From NCBI RefSeq assembly GCF_900188035.1, contig NZ_FZNN01000003.1, positions 1 through 64,000 on the forward strand: a stretch of DNA of 64,000 nt, in the 5' to 3' direction. This stretch comes from Puniceibacterium sediminis. Lineage in GTDB: Bacteria; Pseudomonadota; Alphaproteobacteria; Rhodobacterales; Rhodobacteraceae. The stretch's first letter is position 1, and every line of letters begins with the position of its first letter. Below are positions 54,311 through 63,348 of this stretch, in pieces. Made by a program: the position numbers and the translations under genes. The notes beneath the pieces were generated by a model that saw only the letters and a program-made list of their open reading frames with translations, was not told where the DNA came from and did not search any database.

Positions 54311-54360
54311 CTTTCAGGCTGGGACAGGTTTTCGCCTTTCAGGCTGGGACAGGTTTTCGC
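54311..54360. repeat. Perfect tandem duplication of a 25-bp unit
   Basis: The unit at 54311-54335 (starts CTTTCAGGCTGGGACAGG, ends TTTTCGC) is repeated without change at 54336-54360, and a third copy begins (CTTTCGCG) and stops. It lies in the maeB/mutS divergent gap, 54 bp before the mutS ATG. Confidence 0.95.
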
Positions 54361-54413
54361 CTTTCGCGTGTCGGCAGGGATTTGTAGTGTGCGGCTGGAT
54401 GAACGGGGGCCCC

Positions 54414-57062
54414 ATGAACGCAGTCACGCCGATGATGGCGCAGTATCAGGAGATCAAGGCGCAGTACAAAGATGCGCTGTTGTTCTACCGGATGGGCGAT
54501 TTCTACGAGATGTTTTTTGACGACGCGGCGGCGGCCTCGGCGGCGCTGGATATTGCGCTGACCAAGCGGGGCAAGCACGACGGCGATGACATCCCGATGT
54601 GCGGCGTGCCGGTGCATGCCGCCGAGGGGTATCTGCTGACGCTGATCCGCAAGGGATTTCGCGTCGCGGTCTGCGAACAGATGGAAAGCCCGGCAGAGGC
54701 CAAGAAACGCGGCGCAAAGTCGGTGGTGCATCGTGATGTGGTGCGGCTGGTGACGCCGGGCACGCTGACCGAGGAATCCCTGCTGGAGGCGCGGCGGCAC
54801 AACTATCTGGCCGCGCTGAGCAATGTTCGGGACGATTGGGCGCTGTCCTGGTGCGATATTTCCACCGGTGTGTTTCACGTGATGCCCCTGTCGCAGGCGC
54901 GGATCGGGGCGGAACTGGCGCGGCTGGCCCCATCCGAAGTTCTGGTGTCGGATACGGTCGAGGAAACGTTGCGCGAAGTGCTGGGGGATCTGGGGATTCT
55001 GCCGACCATTCTGGGGCGGGCGTCGTTCGATTCAACCGGGTCGGAAACGCGGCTGTGCGGGTTGTTCGGGGTTGCGTCGCTGGACGCCTTTGGGCGGTTC
55101 GGGCGGGTCGAGGTATCAGCCATGGGGGCGTTGGTCGACTATCTGGACATCACGCAAAAGGGCAAGCTGCCGCTGTTGCAGCCACCCCGGCAGGATCAGG
55201 TCACGCGGCTGATGCAGATCGACGCGGCGACGCGGCGCAATCTGGAACTGACGCATTCCCTGAATGGCGGGCGGTCTGGGTCGTTGCTGTCGGTGATCGA
55301 CCGGACCGTGACGGCCGGTGGCGCGCGTCTGCTGGAACGGCGGTTGTCATCGCCGTCGCGCGAGTTGGCCGTAGTGCAGGCCCGGCAAGAGGCGGTTGCC
55401 TGGTGTCTGGATCATGTGGAAGTGGCGCAGTTCCTGCGCGATGCGCTGAAACGGGTGCCGGATCTGGATAGGGCGCTGTCGCGGCTGGGTCTGGATCGGG
55501 GCGGGCCACGGGATCTGGCATCGGTGCGCAATGCGCTGGAGCAGGCCGAGCGGATTGCCGGGCGTCTGGCGGATCTGGAACTGCCGGTGTTTCTGTCCGA
55601 TGCGTCCCGCGATCTGGGCGGGCATGATGATCTGATTGCCCTGCTGGATGCGACGCTGATTGCGGAACCGCCCCTGCTGGCGCGGGATGGGGGGTTCATC
55701 GCAACCGGGTATGATGAGGCGTTGGACGAAGCGCGGACCCTGCGGGACGAAGGCCGCAGCGTGATTGCGCGGATGCAGGCGGACTATGCCGCGCAGGCCG
55801 GTGTTTCCGCGCTGAAGATCAAGCATAACAATGTGCTGGGGTATTTCATCGAAACGACGGCGACTCATGCGGAAAAGATGCTGTCGCCGCCCCTGTCCGA
55901 GACGTTCATTCACCGCCAGACCACGGCCAATCAGGTGCGGTTCACCACGGTCGAGCTGTCCGAGATCGAAACAAAGATCCTGAATGCCGGCGGCGAGGCG
56001 ATCGCGATCGAAAAGCGGCTGTTTGAGAGCCTGAAAGGCGCGGTTCTGGAGCAGGCCGCCGAAGTGTCCCTGACTGCGCTGGCGCTGGCAGAGTTCGATC
56101 TGGCCTGTGGTCTGGCGGATCTGGCAGCGTCGCAGGACTGGTGCCGGCCCGTTGTCGACGAAAGCCGCGCCTTCGAGATCACCGGCGGGCGGCATCCGGT
56201 GGTGGAGCGCGCGTTGAAGGCGCAGGGCGGGGCGCCCTTTATCGCCAACGACTGCGTTTTGATGCCCGAAGACGGCGGCGCGGCGGTGCAACTGCTGACC
56301 GGTCCGAACATGGCGGGTAAGTCGACATATCTGCGGCAGAACGCGCTGATCGCGCTGCTGGCGCAGATGGGCGGCTATGTGCCGGCGACTTCGGCGCATA
56401 TTGGTTTGGTCAGCCAGATTTTCAGCCGTGTTGGTGCCTCGGACGATCTGGCGCGGGGGCGGTCGACCTTCATGGTCGAGATGGTCGAAACGGCAGCGAT
56501 CCTCAATCAGGCAGACGACCGCGCGCTGGTCATTCTGGACGAAATCGGGCGCGGCACGGCGACCTATGACGGGCTGAGCATCGCCTGGGCCACGCTGGAA
56601 CATCTGCACGAGGTCAACCGCGTGCGGGGGCTGTTTGCGACGCATTACCACGAATTGACTGTTCTGGCCGGCAAACTGCCGGGGGTCAGCAATGCGACGG
56701 TGGCGGTCAAAGAGTGGAACGGAGAGGTGATTTTCCTGCACGAGGTGCGCCCCGGGGCGGCGGATCGCAGTTACGGCGTGCAGGTGGCGCAACTGGCTGG
56801 TTTGCCGACCTCCGTGATCACGCGGGCGCGGCATGTGCTGGAACAGCTGGAAAAAGGTGAGCGGGAAAAGGTGTCGCCCAAGGCGCTGATCGACGATCTG
56901 CCGCTGTTTTCGGCGGTGGCGCGGGCACCGGAGCCTGTGGCGAAGGCTGTGCCTTCGGAGGTGGAGGACAGGTTGAAGGGTCTGTCACCGGACGAGATGA
57001 CGCCACGGGAGGCGTTGCAGGCGCTCTATGAGTTGAAGGGGTTGGTGAAGCCCAAGGGTTAA
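54414..57062 (+). CDS. mutS: DNA mismatch repair protein MutS
   Basis: 882 residues. The mismatch-reading domain has YRMGDFYEMFFDDA (Phe-x-Glu-type motif). The clamp/core follows, then the ATPase with Walker A GPNMAGKSTYLRQ, Walker B LVILDEIGRGTATYDGLS and GLFATHYHELT. ATG 54414 (MNAVTPMMAQY) has GGGGG 4 nt upstream and matches the family start; ATG 54399 is the alternative. The coding strand is strikingly G-rich with GCG/CGG codons. It recognises mismatches and recruits MutL. Confidence 0.96.
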   Translation: MNAVTPMMAQYQEIKAQYKDALLFYRMGDFYEMFFDDAAAASAALDIALTKRGKHDGDDIPMCGVPVHAAEGYLLTLIRKGFRVAVCEQMESPAEAKKRGAKSVVHRDVVRLVTPGTLTEESLLEARRHNYLAALSNVRDDWALSWCDISTGVFHVMPLSQARIGAELARLAPSEVLVSDTVEETLREVLGDLGILPTILGRASFDSTGSETRLCGLFGVASLDAFGRFGRVEVSAMGALVDYLDITQKGKLPLLQPPRQDQVTRLMQIDAATRRNLELTHSLNGGRSGSLLSVIDRTVTAGGARLLERRLSSPSRELAVVQARQEAVAWCLDHVEVAQFLRDALKRVPDLDRALSRLGLDRGGPRDLASVRNALEQAERIAGRLADLELPVFLSDASRDLGGHDDLIALLDATLIAEPPLLARDGGFIATGYDEALDEARTLRDEGRSVIARMQADYAAQAGVSALKIKHNNVLGYFIETTATHAEKMLSPPLSETFIHRQTTANQVRFTTVELSEIETKILNAGGEAIAIEKRLFESLKGAVLEQAAEVSLTALALAEFDLACGLADLAASQDWCRPVVDESRAFEITGGRHPVVERALKAQGGAPFIANDCVLMPEDGGAAVQLLTGPNMAGKSTYLRQNALIALLAQMGGYVPATSAHIGLVSQIFSRVGASDDLARGRSTFMVEMVETAAILNQADDRALVILDEIGRGTATYDGLSIAWATLEHLHEVNRVRGLFATHYHELTVLAGKLPGVSNATVAVKEWNGEVIFLHEVRPGAADRSYGVQVAQLAGLPTSVITRARHVLEQLEKGEREKVSPKALIDDLPLFSAVARAPEPVAKAVPSEVEDRLKGLSPDEMTPREALQALYELKGLVKPKG

Positions 57063-57315
57063 CTGCCAGGGTGAATTGATCTGCCTGCGAAACCTGACAA
57101 AACGCGCGACGTGAGCCGGGTGAGGGCCTGCCCGTGGGTCGGCGTTTGCAAAGGTCCTGCTGCGCGATTTATGGCTGCAAGGTCATTCTGCAAAACGAGC
57201 TATATCCTGACGTCACCAAAGCGCCGACCCGTCGGGGCGGGCAGGCGCTTGCCCGGCGCGCTGCGCGCTTGATTCCGGGCTGGGTCTGCGTTTTTGACGG
57301 CATTCAAAAAAATAA

Positions 57316-57333
57316 GGCGGGGTGATCCCCGCC
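57316..57333 (-). terminator. Terminator of hrcA-grpE
   Basis: Read on the minus strand: GGCGGGG, loop ATCA, CCCCGCC, then TTATTTTTTT. The 7-bp stem is perfect. It begins 27 nt after the grpE stop. Confidence 0.9.
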
Positions 57334-57343
57334 CTACTCCGTG

Positions 57344-57359
57344 TGTTTCACGTGAAGCC
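57344..57359. other. parS-like ParB-binding site (14 of 16 bases)
   Basis: TGTTTCACGTGAAGCC differs from the consensus TGTTTCACGTGAAACA in two bases at one end. It sits directly against the grpE stop codon, outside coding sequence, 6.6 kb from the perfect site inside rsmG. Confidence 0.75.
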
Positions 57360-57923
57360 TTAGCTGGCGGGCATCGAGCTGACACCGACCTGCGCGGGGC
57401 GCAGAAGGCGGTCGTGCAGCATGAAGCCTTCGGCCGAGACCTGAATGATCTCGCCGGCCTTGGTGCCGGGCACCGGCGCTTCGAACATCGCCTGATGCTG
57501 CTGGGGGTCGAATTTATCGCCGGCTTTCGGTGTGATCGGCTGAATGCCGTGTTTCTTGAACACCGACGTCAGTTCGCGCAGAGTCAGTTCCACACCTTCG
57601 ATAAGCGCGGCTGAGACCTGCTTCTGCTCATCTGTGGCCGTGGCCAGAGCGCGCTGAAGGTTGTCATAGACCGGCAGCAAATCGCGGGCGAGCTTGGATC
57701 CGCCGTAGTTTTCGGCCTCGCGACGGTCCTTTTCGGCCCGCTTGCGCGAATTTTCTGCATCGGCGAGGGCACGCATGAAACGGTCCTTCAGCTCGTCGCG
57801 TTCTGCGCGCAGGGAATCCATTTCAACCGCCTCGTTGTCCATCTCTTCCATGTCTTGGGCATATTCCTCGTCTGTGGCGTCATCCACATCGTCAAGGAAA
57901 TTGTCGTTTCTCGGGTCTGCCAT
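57360..57923 (-). CDS. grpE: GrpE nucleotide exchange factor
   Basis: 187 residues. An acidic N-terminal stretch (DVDDATDEEYAQDMEEMDNE) and a long coiled coil (about 30-75) precede the beta domain with VFKKHGIQPI and PKAGDKFDPQQHQAMFEAPV, the GrpE signature. It drives ADP release from DnaK. It starts 9 bp after hrcA and is followed by a strong terminator. Confidence 0.96.
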   Translation of the reverse strand: MADPRNDNFLDDVDDATDEEYAQDMEEMDNEAVEMDSLRAERDELKDRFMRALADAENSRKRAEKDRREAENYGGSKLARDLLPVYDNLQRALATATDEQKQVSAALIEGVELTLRELTSVFKKHGIQPITPKAGDKFDPQQHQAMFEAPVPGTKAGEIIQVSAEGFMLHDRLLRPAQVGVSSMPAS

Positions 57924-57932
57924 TCTTATCCT

Positions 57933-58997
57933 CTACCTCCGGTCGGAGATCAGCTTGCCGACCAACTGGGCCGTGTAGTCCACGATCGGCACGATACGTC
58001 CATAGTTGAGGCGCGTAGGTCCGATGACACCAACCGCGCCGATTATCTTACGATCAGCGTTCATATATGGAGAGACCACCAGAGAGGAACCCGAAAGTGA
58101 GAAAAGTTTGTTCTCTGAGCCGATAAAAATGCGCACACCTTCGCCGTCTTCGGTCAGTTCAAGGAATTCGGCGATGTCGCGTTTGCGTTCAAGGTCGTCA
58201 AACAGGCTGCGGATCTTGTCGAGTTCCTCGGTCTGATTGTCGCTGCCAAGCAGATTCGACTGCCCCCGGACGATGAGCCGTTCGGACCGGTCGCCTTCGG
58301 CAGCCCAGACAGCCAGGCCGGATTCAACAAGATCATGGGCCAGACTGTCGATTTCCTGACGACGTGCCTTGATTTCGGTCGCCATGACGTGGCGCAGTTC
58401 TGACAGGGTCTTGCCTTCGATCAGGGAGTTCAGGAAATTCGCCGCCTCGCGCATGGAACTGGGCGTCTGGCCCGGGGGCGGCGTGAACAGCCGATTTTCG
58501 ACGTGGCCATCCGCAAAGACCAGCACAACCAGCGAGCGGTCGTGGCCAAGGCTGACGAATTCGATGTGGCGGATCGGCGCCTCGTGCTTGGGGGTAAGGA
58601 CAAGAGAGGCGCCCTGGGTCACACCCGAGAGCGCGGAACCGATCCTGTCCAGCAGGCCGCCGACATTGTCCGTGTTGTTGGTGAGTGTGGCGTCAAGCTT
58701 TTCACGGTCGGAATTATCAAGATCACGCACTTCGAGCAGGCCGTCGACAAACATGCGCAGGCCCATCTGGGTGGGAACGCGGCCGGCGCTGACATGCGGG
58801 CTATTCAACAGGCCAAGATATTCGAGATCCTGCATCACGTTGCGGATCGTCGCGGCCGACACCTTTTCGCTGAGCGTGCGGGTCAATGCGCGCGATCCGA
58901 CCGGTTCACCGCTGTCCAGATAGCCTTCGACCACGCGGCGAAACACCTCGCGCGAGCGATCATTCATCTGGTCGAAAACATTCCTGCCGTCATTCAT
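57933..58997 (-). CDS. hrcA: Heat-inducible repressor HrcA
   Basis: 354 residues. The winged helix [21 protein letters not shown] and [20 protein letters not shown] are diagnostic; a GAF-like middle ([15 protein letters not shown]) follows. It represses chaperone operons by binding CIRCE elements, with GroEL as corepressor. ATG 58997 is preceded in frame by a TTG, which I do not use. No CIRCE inverted repeat is visible upstream. It is first in hrcA-grpE. Confidence 0.95.
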   Translation of the reverse strand: MNDGRNVFDQMNDRSREVFRRVVEGYLDSGEPVGSRALTRTLSEKVSAATIRNVMQDLEYLGLLNSPHVSAGRVPTQMGLRMFVDGLLEVRDLDNSDREKLDATLTNNTDNVGGLLDRIGSALSGVTQGASLVLTPKHEAPIRHIEFVSLGHDRSLVVLVFADGHVENRLFTPPPGQTPSSMREAANFLNSLIEGKTLSELRHVMATEIKARRQEIDSLAHDLVESGLAVWAAEGDRSERLIVRGQSNLLGSDNQTEELDKIRSLFDDLERKRDIAEFLELTEDGEGVRIFIGSENKLFSLSGSSLVVSPYMNADRKIIGAVGVIGPTRLNYGRIVPIVDYTAQLVGKLISDRR

Positions 58998-59021
58998 CAA
59001 AGTTTGCCCATTGTGCCGAAC

Positions 59022-59050
59022 TATTAAAGGCCCCGCCGGAGGTACGTCAA
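59022..59050 (-). promoter_or_regulatory. Candidate sigma-70 promoter of hrcA-grpE
   Basis: On the minus strand TTGACG (59045-59050), a 17-bp spacer and TTAATA (59022-59027) make a good match. The expected start would be about 20 nt before the hrcA ATG. Confidence 0.5.
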
Positions 59051-59086
59051 TTGCGGTTTCTATTGCGGAAGGGGCGTCTGCCCCTA

Positions 59087-59102
59087 TATCCCCGCGGGGA
59101 TA
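59087..59102. repeat. Perfect 16-bp palindrome in the hrcA/rph divergent region
   Basis: TATCCCCGCGGGGATA is self-complementary throughout. A further dyad, GGGGCGTCTGCCCC, lies at 59071-59084. The palindrome ends 17 nt before the rph ATG. It could be an operator or a hairpin close to the rph ribosome site. Confidence 0.6.
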
Positions 59103-59119
59103 GATATAAGGGAAAAGCC

Positions 59120-59833
59120 ATGCGACCGTCAGGACGAAACCTAGACCAAATGCGCGAAGTGTCCATCGAGACCGGTGTCACGAAACATGCCGAAGGGTCC
59201 TGCATGATCCGGATGGGCGACACCCATGTCCTGTGCACTGCCACCATCGAAGACCGGGTTCCGCCGTTTATCAAGGGCTCTGGTCTGGGATGGGTGACAG
59301 CGGAATACGGGATGCTGCCACGGTCCACCACCAGCCGGATGCGGCGCGAAGCGGCGACCGGCAAACAGGGTGGTCGGACGGTCGAAATCCAGCGTTTGAT
59401 CGGTCGGTCCCTGCGGGCCGGCGTTGATCGCGTGGCGATGGGCGAACGTCAGATCACCATCGACTGCGATGTGATTCAGGCCGACGGCGGCACGCGCTGC
59501 GCGTCGATCACCGGTGGTTGGGTCGCGCTGAAACTGGCCGTGAAAAAGCTGATCAAGGCGCGTGAAATCGTCAGCGATCCGCTGATTTCCCCAGTGGCTG
59601 CAGTGAGTTGCGGGATCTACGCCGGCCAGCCTGTGCTGGATCTGGATTATCCCGAAGACAGCGAGGCCGGTGTGGATGGCAACTTCATCCTGCGTGGGGA
59701 TGGACAGATGATCGAATTGCAGATGTCTGCCGAAGGATCCACCTTCAGCCGTGACCAGATGACCCAGCTTCTGGGGCTTGCCGATAAGGGTGTCGCTGAA
59801 CTGATCGAAGCGCAGTTGAAGGCGGTGGCATGA
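59120..59833 (+). CDS. rph: Ribonuclease PH
   Basis: 237 residues with the start [19 protein letters not shown] and the blocks [36 protein letters not shown] (phosphate-binding Arg) and [18 protein letters not shown]. It trims tRNA 3' ends phosphorolytically. ATG 59120 with AAGGGA upstream is preferred; upstream frame is antisense hrcA. It overlaps rdgB by 4 nt. Confidence 0.97.
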   Translation: MRPSGRNLDQMREVSIETGVTKHAEGSCMIRMGDTHVLCTATIEDRVPPFIKGSGLGWVTAEYGMLPRSTTSRMRREAATGKQGGRTVEIQRLIGRSLRAGVDRVAMGERQITIDCDVIQADGGTRCASITGGWVALKLAVKKLIKAREIVSDPLISPVAAVSCGIYAGQPVLDLDYPEDSEAGVDGNFILRGDGQMIELQMSAEGSTFSRDQMTQLLGLADKGVAELIEAQLKAVA

Positions 59834-60441
59834 CCCGCAAGTTCGAGGGCAAGCGGCTTTTGGTGGCAACGCACAACGCCGGCAAGCTGGAAGAAATCGC
59901 TGACCTGCTGAAACCTTTTGGGGTGGAGGTGGTGGGCGCGGCAGAAATGGGTCTGCCGGAGCCCGAGGAAACCGGGACAACCTTTGTCGAAAATGCCCGG
60001 ATCAAGGCGCATGCGGCGGCGCAGGCGACGGGTCTGCCCGCTTTGTCGGACGATTCAGGCATCGAAATCGACGCGCTGGACAAGGCGCCGGGCGTCTATA
60101 CGGCGGATTGGGCAGAAACCGGCAATGGCCGTGATTTTGTCATGGCGATGCAAAAGACCCACGATCTGCTAGAGGCAAAAGGCGCCCCTGCCCCGCACAC
60201 CGCGCGGTTCTGCTGCACGCTGGTTCTGGCCTGGCCCGATGGACACGACGAGGTGTTTCCCGGCGTGATGGAGGGTCAGGTCGTCTGGCCAACGCGCGGG
60301 GCGGAAGGTCATGGATATGATCCGATCTTTCAGCCCGAGGGCCAAGACGTGACCTTTGGCGAGATGGACCGGTTCGAGAAGAACAGGATCTCGCACCGGG
60401 CGGATGCCTTTGCCAGATTTGTGGCTGGGTGTTTTGGCTGA
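59830..60441 (+). CDS. rdgB: dITP/XTP pyrophosphatase
   Basis: 203 residues. [12 protein letters not shown] is the family start. [14 protein letters not shown] supplies the metal-binding Asp pair, and [10 protein letters not shown] and [11 protein letters not shown] finish the active site. It removes inosine and xanthosine triphosphates from the nucleotide pool. It is coupled to rph (4-nt overlap) and overlaps hemW. Confidence 0.96.
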   Translation: MTRKFEGKRLLVATHNAGKLEEIADLLKPFGVEVVGAAEMGLPEPEETGTTFVENARIKAHAAAQATGLPALSDDSGIEIDALDKAPGVYTADWAETGNGRDFVMAMQKTHDLLEAKGAPAPHTARFCCTLVLAWPDGHDEVFPGVMEGQVVWPTRGAEGHGYDPIFQPEGQDVTFGEMDRFEKNRISHRADAFARFVAGCFG

Positions 60442-61600
60442 AAACCTGACCGAAGACTGGCGGCACGGGGGTTTCGGCCTTTATGTGCATTGGCCATTTT
60501 GCGAAGCCAAATGCCCCTATTGCGACTTTAATTCCCATGTTGTCGCGCATGTGGATCAGACCCGTTGGGCACGGGCGCTTGTGTCTGAGGTCGAGCGGGT
60601 CGCCCGTCTGACGCCCGGCCGCGTGTTGAATTCAGTGTTCTTTGGCGGCGGAACGCCCAGCCTGATGGCGCCCGAAACGGTTGCCGCAGTGCTGGATGCC
60701 GTGCGCCGGTCCTGGACACTGGCGAATGATGTCGAGATCACGCTGGAAGCCAATCCCCGGTCAGTCGAGGCCGGCCGGTTTCGGGGTTATGCAGATGCCG
60801 GCGTGAACCGGGTGTCGATGGGCATTCAGTCGTTGCGCAACGACGATCTGCGGCGCCTTGGACGGCTTCATGACGTCGGAGAGGCGCAAAAGGCGTTTGA
60901 TGTGGCGCGATCGGTGTTTGATCGGGTCAGTTTCGATCTGATCTATGCCCGCCAAGATCAAACGCTGGAGGACTGGCGGGTTGAATTGCGCGAGGCGTTG
61001 AGCATGGCGGTGGATCACCTGTCGCTGTACCAGCTGACGATCGAACCGGGTACGGCATTTGGGGATCGCGCGCAGCGTGGCCGTTTGAAAGGGCTGCCCG
61101 AGGACGGGCTTGCCGCCGATATGTACGATCTGACGCAGGAGCTGTGCGATGCCGCCGGAATGCCGGCCTATGAGGTGTCGAACCACGCAGCGCCCGGATC
61201 GGAATCACGGCACAATCTGGTCTACTGGCACTATGGCGATTACGCCGGCGTCGGTCCCGGCGCGCACGGGAGATTGACCGTGGACGGTATCAAATACGCC
61301 ACCGAAGCCTGGACCGCACCCGGCAAGTGGATCGAGGCCGTCGAACAGGGTTCAGGCGACAGCCTGTTTGAAGGCCTCTCGGGTGCAGATCAAAGTGGTG
61401 AATACACCATGATGGGGTTGCGCGTTAACGAGGGACTAGATGTTGAGCGTATTCGACAAATGTCCGCACAGGCGCTGCCCGATGCGGCCTGTCAGTCACT
61501 AGAGGAAATGGGCCTGCTTTGGCGCGATTCCGGTCGGGCCGGCGTGACCCGGAGGGGACGCCTTTTGCTCAATTCGGTGATTGCCGAATTGCTGCCCTAA
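60434..61600 (+). CDS. hemW: Radical-SAM heme chaperone HemW
   Basis: About 388 residues. The cluster motif [13 protein letters not shown] is the CxxxCxxC(F) signature of HemN/HemW. HWPF before it and [16 protein letters not shown] and YEVSNHA follow. It lacks the HemN N-terminal extension, so it is HemW rather than coproporphyrinogen dehydrogenase. The start is uncertain: TTG 60434 gives the usual family start and overlaps rdgB by 8 nt; ATG 60404 would overlap by 38 nt. Its stop overlaps the convergent parB stop by 4 nt. Confidence 0.9.
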   Translation: MAENLTEDWRHGGFGLYVHWPFCEAKCPYCDFNSHVVAHVDQTRWARALVSEVERVARLTPGRVLNSVFFGGGTPSLMAPETVAAVLDAVRRSWTLANDVEITLEANPRSVEAGRFRGYADAGVNRVSMGIQSLRNDDLRRLGRLHDVGEAQKAFDVARSVFDRVSFDLIYARQDQTLEDWRVELREALSMAVDHLSLYQLTIEPGTAFGDRAQRGRLKGLPEDGLAADMYDLTQELCDAAGMPAYEVSNHAAPGSESRHNLVYWHYGDYAGVGPGAHGRLTVDGIKYATEAWTAPGKWIEAVEQGSGDSLFEGLSGADQSGEYTMMGLRVNEGLDVERIRQMSAQALPDAACQSLEEMGLLWRDSGRAGVTRRGRLLLNSVIAELLP

Positions 61601-62523
61601 CGCCCTGAACTCAGGAGCATGCAGAGCGCATCAAGCTGTTCCAGCGTGTCGTAGCTGATGACGACATGGCCGGCCTCTTGACCGGGTTTGTGATCAACGG
61701 AAACTCGCATGCCAAGGGTGGCAGAAAGATCGCCTTCCAACGCTTTGGTGTCTGCATCCTTGTCAAAATTGAATCCACCCTCAGGCCGCTTGCGACGGGG
61801 GCGATCAGGGTCGGCCGCTTCTGACGCTGAGCGGGCCAGCTTTTCGGTTTCACGGACCGAGAGGCCGCGTTTGACAATGCTCGCCGCGAGTTCGGACGGA
61901 TTGGGAGAGGTGATCAGCGCGCGGGCATGACCAGCACTGAGCGAACCAGAGACGACAAGCGTCTGAACATCGTCTGGAAGGTTAAGTAATCTCAATAGGT
62001 TAGCGATGTGGCTACGGCTCTTTCCCAGGGCCTCGGCCAGCTTTTCCTGGGTGTGACCGAACCGGGTCATCAGTTGGCGATAGCCTGCGGCCTCTTCGAT
62101 GGCGTTGAGGTCCGCACGCTGGATGTTTTCGATGATCGCGATTTCGAGGACTTCGGTGTCCGTCATATCCCGAACGAGCACCGGCACTTCGTGCAATTGC
62201 GCCATCTGAGCCGCGCGCCAGCGGCGTTCGCCGGCGACGATTTCATATGTGCCCTCTTCCCCGCTGGGGTGCGGGCGAACGATAAGGGGCTGGATGACGC
62301 CCTTGGTCCGGATCGAATCAGCCAGTTCAGTCAGTTGAGAATCGGTGAAAGTGCGCCGTGGCTGGTCCGGGTTCGGCGTGATGCGTTCCACCGGAACCAG
62401 ACGATCCGGCCGCCGGGATGACTCAGCGCCGGCCTCAGCCGCGATCACCCGAGGTTCAACGTCCGCCATCAGCGCGGACAGACCACGGCCCAGACCGCGA
62501 CGAGGTTCTCTTTTTTCCGACAT
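61597..62523 (-). CDS. parB: Chromosome partitioning protein ParB
   Basis: 308 residues. The N-terminal CTP-switch domain has RLVPVERITPNPDQPRRTF, GVIQPLIVRP and GERRWRAAQM (Arg patch). The helix-turn-helix for parS is TQEKLAEALGKSRSHIANLL. The C-terminus carries the dimerisation domain. It loads at parS as a sliding clamp. It follows parA by 15 bp; its site lies in the rsmG gene just upstream. Confidence 0.97.
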   Translation of the reverse strand: MSEKREPRRGLGRGLSALMADVEPRVIAAEAGAESSRRPDRLVPVERITPNPDQPRRTFTDSQLTELADSIRTKGVIQPLIVRPHPSGEEGTYEIVAGERRWRAAQMAQLHEVPVLVRDMTDTEVLEIAIIENIQRADLNAIEEAAGYRQLMTRFGHTQEKLAEALGKSRSHIANLLRLLNLPDDVQTLVVSGSLSAGHARALITSPNPSELAASIVKRGLSVRETEKLARSASEAADPDRPRRKRPEGGFNFDKDADTKALEGDLSATLGMRVSVDHKPGQEAGHVVISYDTLEQLDALCMLLSSGR

Positions 62524-62538
62524 TTTGGGCCTCTGATC

Positions 62539-63348
62539 TTAAGCTGCGATTTTTGCGTTTTTCCGAAGGAACTCACGGGCGAGTTCGCGATAAGCCGATG
62601 CGCCCTTTGAATTGCTGTCGTATGCCAGCACCGGAAGCGCGTAGGACGGCGCCTCACTGACACGAACGTTGCGGGGAATGACGGCGTTGAAAACCAGATC
62701 GCCGAGGTTTGCGCGCGCGTCCGCCTCGACCTGCTGGGACAGATTATTGCGAGCGTCGTACATGGTAAGGACCACACCTTCGATCCGCAGGTCAGGATTG
62801 GCAGATTGGCGGACTTCGCGAATGGTCAGCATCAGTTGGGACAACCCTTCCAGCGCGAAGAATTCGCTTTGGAGCGGCACCAGAACCGAATGCGCGGCCA
62901 CCATTGCGTTGACCGTCAAAAGGCTGAGCGACGGAGGGCAGTCGATGAGGATGTAATCAAAGCCAAATTCATCAATGCCCTTTTGTCTAAGGGCATTATG
63001 CAACAGGAAGCTACGGTTTTCATTGGATATTAACTCCATATCCGCAGAACTTAGATCAATGGTTGCCGGGATCAGGTACAGGTCCTGGGTGTCCGTCTTC
63101 TGGATCACGTCAGCCAGATCGATGTCTTCGAGCAGGAGTTCATAGGTGGTGTAATCGCGGTCGTCAGGGACAATACCAAGGCCTGTGGAGGCATTTCCCT
63201 GCGGGTCCAGATCGACGACGAGAATCTTGAAACCTTCTTCAACCAAGGCGGCGCCGAAATTGATGGTTGTCGTCGTTTTACCGACTCCGCCCTTCTGATT
63301 CGCAATCGCAATGATTTTCGGGCCTTTGGCGCGGGCCGCATCAGACAT
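62539..63348 (-). CDS. parA: Chromosome partitioning ATPase ParA
   Basis: 269 residues. The deviant Walker A is NQKGGVGKTTT (17-27), with DLDPQGNASTGLG, DCPPSLSLLTVNAM and LTMYDARNNLSQQV typical of ParA/Soj. It drives segregation of ParB-parS complexes. ATG 63348 overlaps rsmG by 8 nt; the longer frame is rsmG read in another frame. Confidence 0.97.
   Translation of the reverse strand: MSDAARAKGPKIIAIANQKGGVGKTTTTINFGAALVEEGFKILVVDLDPQGNASTGLGIVPDDRDYTTYELLLEDIDLADVIQKTDTQDLYLIPATIDLSSADMELISNENRSFLLHNALRQKGIDEFGFDYILIDCPPSLSLLTVNAMVAAHSVLVPLQSEFFALEGLSQLMLTIREVRQSANPDLRIEGVVLTMYDARNNLSQQVEADARANLGDLVFNAVIPRNVRVSEAPSYALPVLAYDSNSKGASAYRELAREFLRKNAKIAA

Larger units (their letters stand above)
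57063..57359. other. Intergenic region between mutS and grpE
   Basis: About 300 bp between convergent genes. It contains several GC-rich dyads around 57220-57290, the grpE terminator at 57316-57333 and the parS-like site at 57344-57359. A 63-codon frame at 57134-57325 has no ribosome site or recognisable protein, and I do not call it. I see no RNA gene. Confidence 0.5.

Noticed and set aside
55347-56834. A 495-codon minus-strand frame opposite mutS
   Set aside because: The sense strand has full MutS motifs. The antisense translation is Arg/Gln-rich and featureless.
57134-57325. A 63-codon frame between mutS and grpE
   Set aside because: No ribosome site, runs into the grpE terminator, and has no recognisable sequence. 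It is probably chance.
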